Shown here: in pieces, positions 27,509-36,126 of the stretch
How the letters are laid out: each line of letters opens with the position of its first letter
Numbering within the stretch: the stretch's first letter is position 1
NCBI RefSeq assembly: GCF_019670005.1
Contig: NZ_AP019783.1
Span: 826,501 to 890,500, forward strand
Direction of reading: 5' to 3'
Origin: Methylomagnum ishizawai
GTDB taxonomy: Bacteria > Pseudomonadota > Gammaproteobacteria > Methylococcales > Methylococcaceae
DNA length: 64,000 bases
Notes under the pieces: generated by a model
What the model saw: the letters and a program-made list of their open reading frames with translations, nothing else
Databases searched by the model: none
What the model was told of the DNA's origin: nothing
Made by a program: the position numbers and the translations under genes

Positions 27509-28006
27509 ATGATTACGACGTATTCCGCAGAGTTCAAAGAGCAAGCGCTTCGGAAGGTGTTTGCGCGTGGCCGCCGGTCGATAAAAGAGGTGGCCGAGGA
27601 ACTGAACATGAACCACTTGACCTTGAAGGGCTGGATGAAAAAGAAATTACCCGAGGCGGTACGCGGCGCGGTGAAGCGGGAGAGGCGTCCCGGGGACTGG
27701 CGCCCGGAGGAACGGTTGGCGGCGTTGCAGGAGAGCCATGGCTTGGAAGGGGAAGCCCTGAACGCCTGGTGCCGGGAGCGCGGCCTGTTCGCCCACCAGC
27801 TGGACGGTTGGAAGCGGGACTTTTGCCGGGATCCAGGGGGCACGGGAGAGGCATCGACGAACGCCCGGGAACTGCGGGTCCTCAAGGAGCGCAACCAGAG
27901 CCTCGAACGGGAATTGGCGCGTAAGGACAAGGCGCTGGCGGAGGCGGCGGCGTTGCTGGTCCTTCAAAAAAAGTACCGGGCGCTCTTGGGGGGAGGGGAA
28001 GAATGA
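27509..28006 (+). CDS. IS3-family OrfA (HTH protein)
   Basis: 165 residues from the ATG at 27509. It starts with an IS3-type HTH (YSAEFKEQALRKVFARGRRSIKEVAEELNMNHLTLKGWMKK) and ends with a leucine-zipper-like coiled coil (LRVLKERNQSLERELARKDKALAEAAALLVLQKK). It overlaps OrfB by 4 bp (ATGA), allowing translational coupling or frameshifting to OrfAB. Confidence 0.88.
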   Translation: MITTYSAEFKEQALRKVFARGRRSIKEVAEELNMNHLTLKGWMKKKLPEAVRGAVKRERRPGDWRPEERLAALQESHGLEGEALNAWCRERGLFAHQLDGWKRDFCRDPGGTGEASTNARELRVLKERNQSLERELARKDKALAEAAALLVLQKKYRALLGGGEE

Positions 28007-29085
28007 CCCCGCCGCAAGAGCGCGAAACCGTGACCGCCCTGATCGACGAGGCCACCGCCGCCGGCGCGCGCCTGGAGCGGGCCTGCGGGGTGCTGGGGTT
28101 GTCCGCCCGCACCGTCCAGCGCTGGCGATCCGGGGACGGCGTCCAGGCCGACCGGCGGCCCGCGCGGGTGTACGTTCCACCCCACAAGCTGAGCGAGGCC
28201 GAGCGGGCCAAGGTGCTGGCGGTGGCCAACTCCCCCGAGTTCGGCCATTTGCCGCCGTGCCAGATCGTGCCCCGGCTGGCGGACCGGGGGGAATACCTGG
28301 CCTCGGAATCGACCTTCCACCGCATCCTCAAGGCCGAAAACCAGTTGGCGCACCGCCGGGCCGAACGGCCGGGACAGCCGCGCGGCAAGCCCAGGGCCCT
28401 GTGCGCCACGGCTCCCAATCAAGTCTACTGCTGGGACATCACCTATTTGCCCGCCGCGATCCGGGGCCAGTTCTTCTACCTCTATCTGTTCCTCGACCTG
28501 TTCAGCCGCAAGGTCGTGGGCTGGCAGGTCTACGGCGAGGAAAGCAGCGCCCTGGCCGGCGAACTCCTGCGCGACGTATGTCGGCGCGAGGGCGTGGCCC
28601 CGGGCCAGGTCGTCCTACATTCGGACAACGGCGGGCCCATGAAAGGCTCGACCATGCTCGCGACCTTGCAATCCCTCGGCGTCGCGGCGTCCTTCAGCCG
28701 GCCCGCCGTCAGCAACGACAACCCCTATGCCGAGGCGGTGTTCAAGACCCTGAAATACCGGCCCGACCATCCGGTCCGGCCGTTCGACGACCTGGCGGCG
28801 GCGCGCCGTTGGGCCGAAGGCCTGGTCCGGTGGTACAACCACGAGCACCGCCACGGCGCGATCCGCTTCGTCACCCCCGCCGAGCGGCATGCCGGCCAGG
28901 ACGCCGACCTCCTGAAGCGGCGCCGAGCCGTCTATGAGGCCGCCCGCGCACGGCATCCGCAACGATGGACCGGTGGCCTCCGCAATTGGCGGCCGATCCC
29001 GGCCGTACACCTGAACCCGGAACGATCAGCCGCGCCAGCCAAGACCCAATCCGAGGTTCACGCCACGCCTCCAAAAGCGGCCTGA
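28003..29085 (+). CDS. IS3-family OrfB (DDE integrase)
   Basis: 360 residues. HTH-like N-terminus (RACGVLGLSARTVQRWRSG), then an rve integrase core: Asp in VYCWDITYLPA, Asp in VLHSDNGGPMKG, Glu in NPYAEAVFKTLKYRPDHP. The size and DDE spacing match IS3-family OrfB. It catalyses transposition together with OrfA. Confidence 0.9.
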   Translation: MTPPQERETVTALIDEATAAGARLERACGVLGLSARTVQRWRSGDGVQADRRPARVYVPPHKLSEAERAKVLAVANSPEFGHLPPCQIVPRLADRGEYLASESTFHRILKAENQLAHRRAERPGQPRGKPRALCATAPNQVYCWDITYLPAAIRGQFFYLYLFLDLFSRKVVGWQVYGEESSALAGELLRDVCRREGVAPGQVVLHSDNGGPMKGSTMLATLQSLGVAASFSRPAVSNDNPYAEAVFKTLKYRPDHPVRPFDDLAAARRWAEGLVRWYNHEHRHGAIRFVTPAERHAGQDADLLKRRRAVYEAARARHPQRWTGGLRNWRPIPAVHLNPERSAAPAKTQSEVHATPPKAA

Positions 29086-29112
29086 ACCCACAACGGCGAG
29101 GCGACAACTACA

Positions 29113-29325
29113 TTGAAATCTTCCGCCCCCAAGTTCAACCCGGCCGAATACCTCATCCGCCTCGTCAGGAAGAACTCCCTCTACCACCTGCCCCATGCCA
29201 TGACGGTCCAGCAGCGGGCCGAGCGCGTCCATCGGCACTTGGCCCAGGCCCCTCCCCAAACACCCCAGCAGGTCAAGAACATTCTCAGCCATATCTACCG
29301 CCTGCCAAAAAGTGGGTGGTCTTAG
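29113..29325 (+). pseudogene. C-terminal remnant, probably of a transposase
   Basis: 70 residues open to the stop at 29323-29325: FNPAEYLIRLVRKNSLYHLP, MTVQQRAERVHRHLAQ, VKNILSHIYRLPKSGWS. The N-P-A/T-E-Y start and helical tail resemble C-termini of IS630-like transposases, but the similarity is by eye only. The 5' part is missing, cut by the IS3 element, so it is a fragment rather than a gene. Confidence 0.45.
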
Positions 29326-29481
29326 GGCGGGAAGGGAGTAACGGATAAACAAAGGGATTGGTGAATAACCTGCTTTTGGGCTTCGATCCGTTGTTGTGGC
29401 TGTGCCAAAGATCATGCCGCACTATCCGGTGGCTCGGGGGGATTTAAAAAAGAGTGATACCAGGCTTGTAAAAGCCATTTA

Positions 29482-30415
29482 GAGGACATCCGGCACATCT
29501 TGTGCTTTGCGCGGCGAACGCTTAAAAGACCCGTCTTTTGCGAAGCGGAAGCGGAGGAGACCCATGAGTTGCCTGGAAATCTCGGACCGGCTGTGGGAGC
29601 ACGTGGAGCCATTGTTGGAGCCGTTCAAGCGGCGCAGGCCGGGCGGCTCCAAGCCGCTGGAGTTCCGGACGGTCATGAACGGGATTCTGTATGTGCTCAA
29701 GACCGGTTGCCAATGGGATTGCCTGCCGGCCTGCTACGGCTCGAAAAGCGCGGTCCACGAGCACTTTCAGAGATGGGTTGCCGCCGGCGTGTTCAAGGAG
29801 ATGTTCCGCTGGTCGGCGGCGGAGTACGAGGAACTCGAGGGGTTCGACCTGGCTTGGCAGTCGATGGACGGCAGCCTGGTGCAGGCCCCGGTCCGCCAAG
29901 CCCGCTGCCAGAAGGACGAGGGCCTGGGGCGCAATCCCACGGATCGTGGGCGCAGCGGTGGCAAGATCCACCTTCAGGTGGACGGGAAGGGGATGCCTTT
30001 CGCCGTCGCGCAGGCCGGGGCCAACGTGCACGACAGCCGCCTGGTGACGGTCACCGTCGAGGCGGCCGTGATCGAGGCACCCGCCGACGCCGGGCAAAGT
30101 CCCAGGCATCTTTGCCTGGACAAAGGGTATGGCTACGAACGGGTCGAGCGGGAAGTCGCGGGACTGGGCTACACCCCCCATATCCGCAAGATCGGCGAGG
30201 AGAAGCGTTCCTGCGACTCCGAGCCAACCCACCCCGCGCGGAGGTGGGTGGTCGAGCGCGCTTTCGCCTGGCTCAAGGGCTTCCGGGCCATCCGAACCCG
30301 CTACACCTGCCGGGGAGCCAACTATCTGGCCTTCCTTCAGTTGGCGTGCGCCCTGATCCTGGGAAGACGGATCGAGGCCAAAACCGTGTAAGCAGTTTAT
30401 GTGCCGGATGTCCTC
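29482..30415. mobile_element. IS5-family insertion sequence (934 bp)
   Basis: Perfect 17-bp terminal inverted repeats (GAGGACATCCGGCACAT) and a 3-bp TTA target duplication at 29479-29481 and 30416-30418. It holds a single transposase gene on the plus strand. The two flanks do not obviously form one gene when joined. Confidence 0.92.
29564..30391 (+). CDS. IS5-family transposase
   Basis: 275 residues from MSCLEISDRLWEHVEPLLEP, the usual N-terminus. A start at 29507 would add 19 basic residues. The DDE residues are in WQSMDGSLVQA, LCLDKGYGYE and RRWVVERAFAWLKGFRAIRTRY. It is a single uninterrupted frame, so the element may be active. Confidence 0.9.
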   Translation: MSCLEISDRLWEHVEPLLEPFKRRRPGGSKPLEFRTVMNGILYVLKTGCQWDCLPACYGSKSAVHEHFQRWVAAGVFKEMFRWSAAEYEELEGFDLAWQSMDGSLVQAPVRQARCQKDEGLGRNPTDRGRSGGKIHLQVDGKGMPFAVAQAGANVHDSRLVTVTVEAAVIEAPADAGQSPRHLCLDKGYGYERVEREVAGLGYTPHIRKIGEEKRSCDSEPTHPARRWVVERAFAWLKGFRAIRTRYTCRGANYLAFLQLACALILGRRIEAKTV

Positions 30416-30482
30416 TTAGTGCCTTGGAGCAGTTGCGCAAATTAGATGCCGCCGTCTGAATCATAGTTTTGAGCACACTGAC

Positions 30483-30677
30483 ATGAGCGCATTAAAGGTC
30501 GGAATTATTTCCTACGAAGAGATGAAAGCAAGGACCATCGCGATTGCTCGCGGAGAATTAAAGCCTTCACCAGACGAACCCAAGATATTCTTTAATTCTC
30601 TGAAATCTCTGGCTGATGTACTGTCAGAGGAAAACAAGCAATTGTTGCGATTACTTTGTAATCAGAGAAGGCCATAG
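30483..30677 (+). pseudogene. HVO_A0114-type HTH antitoxin/regulator, truncated
   Basis: 64 residues (KVGIISYEEMKARTIAIARGELKPSPDEPKIFFNSLKSLADVLSEENKQLLRLL). This matches the N-terminus of the HVO_A0114 family of MarR-like DNA-binding proteins, usually about 110-130 residues long. The winged-helix part that should follow is missing and the frame ends 10 bp before Fic. No partner toxin is seen upstream, where the IS5-family element sits. It is probably a fragment rather than a working regulator. Confidence 0.6.
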
Positions 30678-30687
30678 CGGAGGAACC

Positions 30688-31455
30688 ATGACCACCGATT
30701 CGCGCTTTGCCGAAATCGACCGTCTCAAAGCCCAACTCGACAGCCTCCGTCCTCTACCGCCACATACCGTTCGCACTCTACACGAACAGCAAGTTTTGGA
30801 GTGGACCTACCATTCCAACGCCATCGAGGGTAACACCCTTACTCTCAAGGAAACCAAGGTAGTCCTAGAAGGCATCACGGTGGGCGGCAAACGACTGCGC
30901 GAACACTTTGAAGTCATCAATCACAAGGAAGCCATTGATTATGTGGAAGCCATCGTCAGCGGCCAAGAAGAACTCAGCGAATGGCAAATCAAAGCCATCC
31001 ATCAACTGGTGCTGAAAAACATCGACACATCCAATGCCGGTCGCTACCGTCAGGAAAACGTTCTGATCTCTGGTGCCGAACATGTGCCGCCTGAGTTCAT
31101 CAAACTACCAGGAGCCATGGTAGACCTAATGGCCGAATATCACGCTTCTACCTGCCATCCAGTAGAACGCGCCGCCCGCCTCCATGTGGACTTCGTCGGC
31201 ATTCATCCCTTCGTGGACGGCAACGGTCGAACTGCCCGTTTATTGATGAATTTTGAACTCATGCGCTGTGGCTATTTGCCTGTCATCATCCAGGTTGAAC
31301 AACGCCTAGGCTATTACGACTCCTTGGACCTAGCGCACACCCGTGGCGACTATGAGTCATTTATTGGTATGGTAGTCGAATTGGAACAAGCAGAATTGAA
31401 GCGGTATTTGCGGTTGATTCAAGGCATCACGGACGCTCCAGCACCTGTTCGCTAA
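30688..31455 (+). CDS. Fic-family AMP-transferase
   Basis: 255 residues from the ATG preceded by GGAGGAACC. The N-terminal helix carries the self-inhibition motif (YHSNAIEGNTL, S/T-x-x-x-E-G/N) and the core holds the complete active site HPFVDGNGRTAR. It modifies target proteins, usually by AMPylation, with the inhibitory Glu in the same chain (class II arrangement). The preceding antitoxin-like fragment belongs to another family, so Fic here is probably self-controlled. It is intact and AT-richer than the backbone. Confidence 0.92.
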   Translation: MTTDSRFAEIDRLKAQLDSLRPLPPHTVRTLHEQQVLEWTYHSNAIEGNTLTLKETKVVLEGITVGGKRLREHFEVINHKEAIDYVEAIVSGQEELSEWQIKAIHQLVLKNIDTSNAGRYRQENVLISGAEHVPPEFIKLPGAMVDLMAEYHASTCHPVERAARLHVDFVGIHPFVDGNGRTARLLMNFELMRCGYLPVIIQVEQRLGYYDSLDLAHTRGDYESFIGMVVELEQAELKRYLRLIQGITDAPAPVR

Positions 31456-31693
31456 GCTGCAAATTTTACCCAAACGCCATAGAGGAAAGGTACGACTATG
31501 ATTTTCCTTCGAGATGCTTCTAATAAAATCACGGCTCGCATTCCAATAGGAGACGAAGAACAAACTTTTGATTGTTTGACTAACGTTTGCCAGAATCCCG
31601 TTTGTCAATGCAATGAAATATTTTTTAAATTAACGCCAACCAGTAGTACCGTTGAAAATATTGAACCTTCGAGTCAATTGACGATAGGCATTA

Positions 31694-32841
31694 GACATTA
31701 TTAAAAACCCAATTGTTACGTAGATTCACAAACTCATGCTGAAATCCGGCATGGCAAACGTCTCAACCATCATCAGATGGCCTATCTGTGAATCAGGATG
31801 TGAACCCATAGATTCTGGTTATCTATGGCCGAAGAATGACCGGACTAAAGGCCGATATGACTATTATTCCGTTTCCTGGCGCTCAGTAGGAAACGCGGCG
31901 CTGATAACTCCTGAAGTTATGTAGCGCACAGGCCAGTTCCATCACATCGTCGTCGTATCCTGACAAGGTATTACGGAACACGTCCTTCACAATCCGGCAA
32001 CGTTTCACCCCGGCGATCACATGCTCAACAACGACTCTGATACTGGAAATCAGGCGGTTGTTTTCCTTTTCTTCATCCGTGAGTTCCCCGCCGCGCGGTT
32101 TCTTCTTGGGTTGATGGATATTCACCCCTTCCATTTCGTGGCCTTGAAACCCGGTGTCCCGGTAAAGATCGCTGCCTTCCGGCAAGAGGATACCCTCCTC
32201 GTCGCAGATTTTCTTATCATGCTTCTTCCCTTCGTGGGTTCCGCTCAACCCCTTGATTTGCATATCTTCCAGACCGGCAACCAGGTTGTTCTTCAAGGTG
32301 TGGGCTTTTTTTTACCGCTATAAAATCCCCTTTCCGCATCCGCGTTGGAGGGCCGGACAATACGCCTTTCGGTGCCGTCTATGCCGTAGTCTTGAGGATG
32401 TTCCTGGTTGAGTCTTTCCAACATTTCATCGGTTAACCTTGGCGGGACAAAACCGCCTTCCTGCAAGGCAAGTTTGAGTATATGGCTGAACTGATGGATC
32501 AGAATATTGGCGGCCCCCTGGCTAATACCAAAGGAATAGGCAATGACTTCCTGGAGCGGGTAGGTTTTCAGGTAGAAAAGGATGAAAAGCAGGCGATCCT
32601 CCATGGTTTTCAGCGCATGGGGTCGTCCTCCCTTGCCGGGATTCCTCTCGCTTTGCTTGGTGAACTCGTTCCAATGCCTTCCGAATAAGACGCATAGCTC
32701 AGAAAACTCTTGGACCGTCAAACTCGTCAAGCTGAGAAACGTCCTTTCATCTTGTTTTGCAGTTTCGTATGAAAACATATCACGTAATTAAAAATATTTA
32801 TTTTTATGATACCTACTAAGTTAGTGGTTTTTAATAATGTC
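31694..32841. mobile_element. IS5-family insertion sequence, copy 2 (inverted)
   Basis: 1148 bp, nearly identical to copy 1 at 15338-16488 but in reverse orientation, with ends GACATTATTAAAAACC. A TA target duplication flanks it (31692-31693 and 32842-32843). It interrupts the SEC-C gene. The two copies bracket about 15 kb that includes the whole prophage remnant. Confidence 0.93.
31883..32778 (-). CDS. IS5-family transposase, two-frame (copy 2)
   Basis: Same protein as in copy 1. The first frame runs from 32778 down to about 32293 (HTH and first Asp). The second starts near 32296 (MKNNLVAGLEDMQIKGLSG) and carries the second Asp and the Glu, ending at 31883. The frames are joined at a run of eight A residues on the coding strand. 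It lacks the extra codon seen in copy 1. It is probably functional if the frameshift occurs. Confidence 0.88.
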
Positions 32842-33089
32842 TAAGGAAGCCTTGGAAAGCAAGTATCCGAATATCTATCAAGAGCTTAAGCAAAGACAGC
32901 AACGCCTAAAACTCTTGTACTCCAATTTTTTGAAGGCACATCCAATACGGCAAGTGTCCATCGATAAAAAAGTAGGCAGAAACGATCCTTGTCCATGTGG
33001 TAGCGGCAAAAAATTCAAAAAATGCTGCGGCAAATAATTGTTGAAGCTTTAATGAATAACCTCGTTCGTTTTATTTTCGTGTGAAAGCT

Positions 33090-33416
33090 ATGATCGATAA
33101 ATCTAAACAAGTCGCCATGCTAATTGAAACGATGACGGCGAATTTGCCTATTCCAACGAAAGCGACGGATATACTTGTACGCAACTTAAAAAGTCACTCC
33201 ATAGTTATTACGCCTGATACTCCCTTAGAAATAGTAGACGTTGTGTATTTGGGCGACGAAGGCGGCATCTGCTGTGCTCTGAAAGCAAGCGATGAGCAAC
33301 CGGAAGCATGTGTAGTATCGATAACTCATCTCAGGTTTAGTACATCGCTCTCATTTTTCAAAGAGATACATGCTTACCAAACTGCTAGGATCAAAAAATT
33401 GAAGAAAGCTCGTTGA
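33090..33416 (+). CDS. Hypothetical protein
   Basis: 108 residues from the ATG at 33090 (MIDKSKQVAMLIETMTANLP); a GTG at 33081 would add three. The middle (SIVITPDTPLEIVDVVYLGDEGGICCALKAS) looks like a beta-rich fold and the tail is basic and helical (IHAYQTARIKKLKKAR). No family is recognised. It lies about 50 bp after the SEC-C gene on the same strand and may be its partner. Confidence 0.6.
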   Translation: MIDKSKQVAMLIETMTANLPIPTKATDILVRNLKSHSIVITPDTPLEIVDVVYLGDEGGICCALKASDEQPEACVVSITHLRFSTSLSFFKEIHAYQTARIKKLKKAR

Positions 33417-33483
33417 GAAACAACATGCTGGGCAGGATGATGGCCAAGCCAATAACTCAGAATTATTCGACGGAAAAAATTCC

Positions 33484-34098
33484 ATGATTGCGATCATCGA
33501 CTTCGAGACAACCGGACTATCCCCAGACATGGGAGACCGAGCAACCGAAGTAGCTGTTGTGATGTTGGAGGATGGTCAGATTGTTGACCGTTACCAAAGC
33601 CTGATGAACGCAGGGGTTAGAATACCCGGCTTCATTCAATCCCTTACAGGGATCACCGATGCCATGATCCGTAAGGCACCGCCAGCGGCGGAGGTGATGA
33701 AGGCTTTGGCCCAGTTCGTTGGTAACGTACCGTTAGTCGCACATAACGCCTCGTTCGATTGCAAGTTCCTCGACGCGGAGTGGAGCCGTATCCGGCACCG
33801 GAGGCAACAAGAGTTCGCCTGTTCCCTGCTTTTGGCGCGAAGGCTTTATCCCTATGCACCTGACCACAAGCTGGGAACGTTGGTGCGGTATTTACGCCTT
33901 CCCTCGACCGGGACTTATCATCGCGCCATGGCCGACGCCGAAATGACCGCTCACCTCATCGTGAAGATGGAATCGGACCTGAAGCGCGAATATCAACTCG
34001 ATACAGTTCCCCACGAACTTTTTCGTGTACTTCAGAAGGCACCGAAGGCACAGCTAGCGAGCCATGTTGAAAAAGGCAAAAAACGGCTTGGACTATGA
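33484..34098 (+). CDS. DnaQ-like 3'-5' exonuclease
   Basis: 204 residues. The DEDDh exonuclease motifs are clear: Exo I IDFETTGLSP (Asp, Glu), Exo II LVAHNASFDCKFLD (Asp), Exo III YHRAMADAEMT (His, Asp). It lacks polymerase or other domains, so it is a free-standing proofreading-type or RNase T-like nuclease. In an accessory island it may act in repair or defence. The start follows the upstream hypothetical gene by about 70 bp on the same strand. Confidence 0.9.
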   Translation: MIAIIDFETTGLSPDMGDRATEVAVVMLEDGQIVDRYQSLMNAGVRIPGFIQSLTGITDAMIRKAPPAAEVMKALAQFVGNVPLVAHNASFDCKFLDAEWSRIRHRRQQEFACSLLLARRLYPYAPDHKLGTLVRYLRLPSTGTYHRAMADAEMTAHLIVKMESDLKREYQLDTVPHELFRVLQKAPKAQLASHVEKGKKRLGL

Positions 34099-34106
34099 TT
34101 CATAGC

Positions 34107-34841
34107 TTATGCTTCAAAGTGAGGTCCTTCAGTATTTTCATACTCTTCGGCTTTCTTTTTTTCCTGCTCTAATTTTTGGTCAATACTGCGAGACTTTTTT
34201 GCCGCCCAATTGCGAATTCTAGTTAAAATAGATGGGTGAACAAAAGATTTCGCGAACTTTACCATTTCCGAATCTGGAGCCACTTCTTTTAGAGATTTAT
34301 ACCATAGCTTTGCAAGCTCCTTATTTCCAGTAGAAGAATAGTACGCACACATCACTCCAGTGAATCCAGCAAATTCGGTTACGTGAAACCTATTTCGGCT
34401 GGGATATAGCATCTTAAGGTCGAATTTGTTTCCAAATATTTCTGGAACTTTATCGACCTCACCTTCATTTAGACATATTTGTGCATAATTGACCTTGGCA
34501 AATAAATAGTCTGGATTGTTTTCATAGTTTTCAACTATCAATTGCCGACTGGATTTATGATCTCCTATTCGACCATACGCAGCAGCTAAATAGTTATATA
34601 GGACCGGCATTTTTGGATAGACACTTTTCAATTGTAGAAGCCTAGGGATAGCCTGTTCAGGATTTGTATAGACCAGCTCGTTAAGCTCTTCTAATTGCAT
34701 CTTCACTTGCCTAGGGATTTTGTCCTTTTTGCTAGGCATGGGATCATGAGTAATTTCATAGCTGCTTAGATGCAATTCCTCTCCACTCTTTTCTGCGAGG
34801 GCGATAGCATCCGCTATTTGTTTTGCATGTTTCTTTTTCAT
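34107..34841 (-). CDS. TPR-like repeat protein
   Basis: 244 residues, helical throughout. Repeat-like helices occur at 70-160 (PEQAIPRLLQLKSVYPKMPVLYNYLAAAYGRIGDHKSSRQLIVENYENNPDYLFAKVNYAQICLNEGE), consistent with two or three TPR units. The C-terminus is a basic coiled coil (KSRSIDQKLEQEKKKAEEYE). It is probably a protein-interaction scaffold with unknown partners. It converges with the exonuclease, only 8 bp apart. Confidence 0.65.
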   Translation of the reverse strand: MKKKHAKQIADAIALAEKSGEELHLSSYEITHDPMPSKKDKIPRQVKMQLEELNELVYTNPEQAIPRLLQLKSVYPKMPVLYNYLAAAYGRIGDHKSSRQLIVENYENNPDYLFAKVNYAQICLNEGEVDKVPEIFGNKFDLKMLYPSRNRFHVTEFAGFTGVMCAYYSSTGNKELAKLWYKSLKEVAPDSEMVKFAKSFVHPSILTRIRNWAAKKSRSIDQKLEQEKKKAEEYENTEGPHFEA

Positions 34842-34856
34842 AAGCAGACTTTTATT

Positions 34857-35219
34857 TCATGCTTGAAGAGCGGTTTTGACCCCGTTGTAGGGAATCTCAC
34901 CCGCATCCAGCTGCTCGGCGAAAAATGGCAGCAGCTTGTTCAAATTGGACACATAGGCGGACTGCCAAGCCTCCTTGAGCTTTGCCTTGGCTTCTTCGTT
35001 CACATGTATTTCGCCAGTTCGTTCAATCAGCATCATTGCTACGTCTCCTGAATGCTCGATCACGGCAAACAAGTATTCATCCTGGTCATCGATCAACGAT
35101 TGCCGAAAATCCTCGATATGTTCGGCAAGTTCATTCTCATAAAGGACTTGGCTCATAGGAGCATCGAAGACTAGGACTTGCCGGAGCTGCCGCTGGATTT
35201 GCTTGGCGGATTTATTCTT
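34857..35219 (-). CDS. Hypothetical protein
   Basis: 120 residues from the ATG at 35219 (MKNKSAKQIQRQLRQVLVFDAP). It contains a beta-strand-rich centre (DEYLFAVIEHSGDVAMMLIERTGEIHVNEEA) and helical ends. No known family is recognised. It is the third of a run of leftward genes of similar size (34857-36543), with spacers short enough for one transcript. Confidence 0.6.
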   Translation of the reverse strand, partial: KNKSAKQIQRQLRQVLVFDAPMSQVLYENELAEHIEDFRQSLIDDQDEYLFAVIEHSGDVAMMLIERTGEIHVNEEAKAKLKEAWQSAYVSNLNKLLPFFAEQLDAGEIPYNGVKTALQA

Positions 35220-35244
35220 CATAGTGGAATCCAATAGAAGTGAT

Positions 35245-35574
35245 CTATAGTCGCGTGCCTTGGGCAATCAAACTTAGAACCTCGTCCATGTCCTCTCGCA
35301 CCGCTTCCATACATTCCTGAATGTCTTCGGGAATTTGCGATTGGCTGGCGATATTTTGAATTAGTAAAAGTGCCTGCTTCATTTTTTCCAAGTTCCTCAC
35401 GGATTCCCAACTCATCGCCTCGTTGATATGGAACAGGAGCCTTTCCCAATTTGGGAATCCAGCCTGCTCCACCACCGAACTGCGCAGGTTTTCCCAAGCT
35501 CCTTGGAGATCAGAGAGGATAGTCTTGTGGTATTGCCCTGGCTCCGCGTGAAATGTCATGGTGATGATGCCCAT
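35245..35574 (-). CDS. Hypothetical helical protein
   Basis: 109 residues (MTFHAEPGQYHKTILSDLQGAWENLRSSVVEQAGF, MEAVREDMDEVLSLIAQGTRL), predicted helical. An internal ATG at residue 6 is an alternative start. No family is recognised. It is followed after 25 bp by the gene at 34857-35219, and the two probably work together. Confidence 0.58.
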   Translation of the reverse strand: MGIITMTFHAEPGQYHKTILSDLQGAWENLRSSVVEQAGFPNWERLLFHINEAMSWESVRNLEKMKQALLLIQNIASQSQIPEDIQECMEAVREDMDEVLSLIAQGTRL

Positions 35575-35589
35575 CGATTTATCTTGGAA

Positions 35590-36111
35590 TTAGCCAAATC
35601 GCTCCAATATTTCGATTTCATACAGTGAGCGGAGCCCGTCCCTGAACCCCCATCCCTCGGTGGCGTCTTCAATGATTTCCTCGCACCTGTCCCGAAAACT
35701 GTCGATAAGGCTGTTCTTGAAGATAAATCGGAGCGCATCGCCGTACATGCCTTCCATGCTGTTGTAGAACGGTTCATCGATATCGCCGTATTCGTCCGTG
35801 AAACGCACGCCTTGCTCCACGTAATGCAGCATGATGTCGGTGATTTCGACGGGATTATTCGATAGCTTCTTGAAGTCGTTCACGGCCTTGCGCGCCACCG
35901 ACAGCCTCATCTTGCCGAAACCCCGCTCGGGGAAGAATTCCTTGGTGACGATGGCCTTGTACTTTTCCAGCACGGCTGTGCCATCCGAGCCGAGCTTAGC
36001 CTCGTAGTAGTCCTTGACCACCGGAAATTTTTGGAAGAGGTCAGTGACTTCCTTCACCAGTGCCTTCTGCTCTAAAGTCATCAGGTAGGATTTCAATTCA
36101 GTTGTTTTCAT
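35590..36111 (-). CDS. DUF6155-family protein
   Basis: 173 residues. The pattern LKSYLMTLEQKALVKEVTDLFQKFPVVKDYYEAKL, EFFPERGFGKMRLSVARKAVNDFKKL, MLHYVEQGVRFTDEYGDIDEPFYNSMEGMY is characteristic of the DUF6155 family, whose function is unknown. The conserved ARKA and YGDIDEPFYNS stretches are both present, so the gene looks intact. It lies in the leftward run of small genes. Confidence 0.75.
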   Translation of the reverse strand: MKTTELKSYLMTLEQKALVKEVTDLFQKFPVVKDYYEAKLGSDGTAVLEKYKAIVTKEFFPERGFGKMRLSVARKAVNDFKKLSNNPVEITDIMLHYVEQGVRFTDEYGDIDEPFYNSMEGMYGDALRFIFKNSLIDSFRDRCEEIIEDATEGWGFRDGLRSLYEIEILERFG

Positions 36112-36126
36112 GGGATAGCCGATAGC

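Larger units (their letters stand above)
27455..29110. mobile_element. IS3-family insertion sequence (IR TAGTTGTCGCCTC)
   Basis: 1656 bp with a perfect 13-bp terminal inverted repeat TAGTTGTCGCCTC. It contains OrfA and OrfB on the plus strand. The sequences outside do not give a clear target duplication, and the capsid gene does not resume on the right. The insertion was therefore followed by a deletion, or this is a composite junction. Confidence 0.9.
31498..33037 (+). pseudogene. SEC-C motif protein split by IS5 copy 2
   Basis: 5' part 31498-31693 (MIFLRDASNKITARIPIGDEEQTFDCLTNV...LTIGI) and 3' part 32844-33037 ([20 protein letters not shown]...[20 protein letters not shown]). Removing the IS and one TA restores a single frame across GGC ATT AAG GAA. 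The rebuilt protein has about 129 residues. A cysteine-rich N-terminal patch (CLTNVCQNPVCQC) is followed by a coiled coil and the C-terminal SEC-C zinc motif [13 protein letters not shown]. Its cellular role is unknown. Confidence 0.9.

Noticed and set aside
15336-32843. Inversion of the 15-kb segment between the IS5 copies as the cause of the kinase truncation
   Set aside because: Copy 2 still splits its target gene with a matching TA on both sides, so the present orientation is the original one there; a deletion at copy 1 explains the data better.
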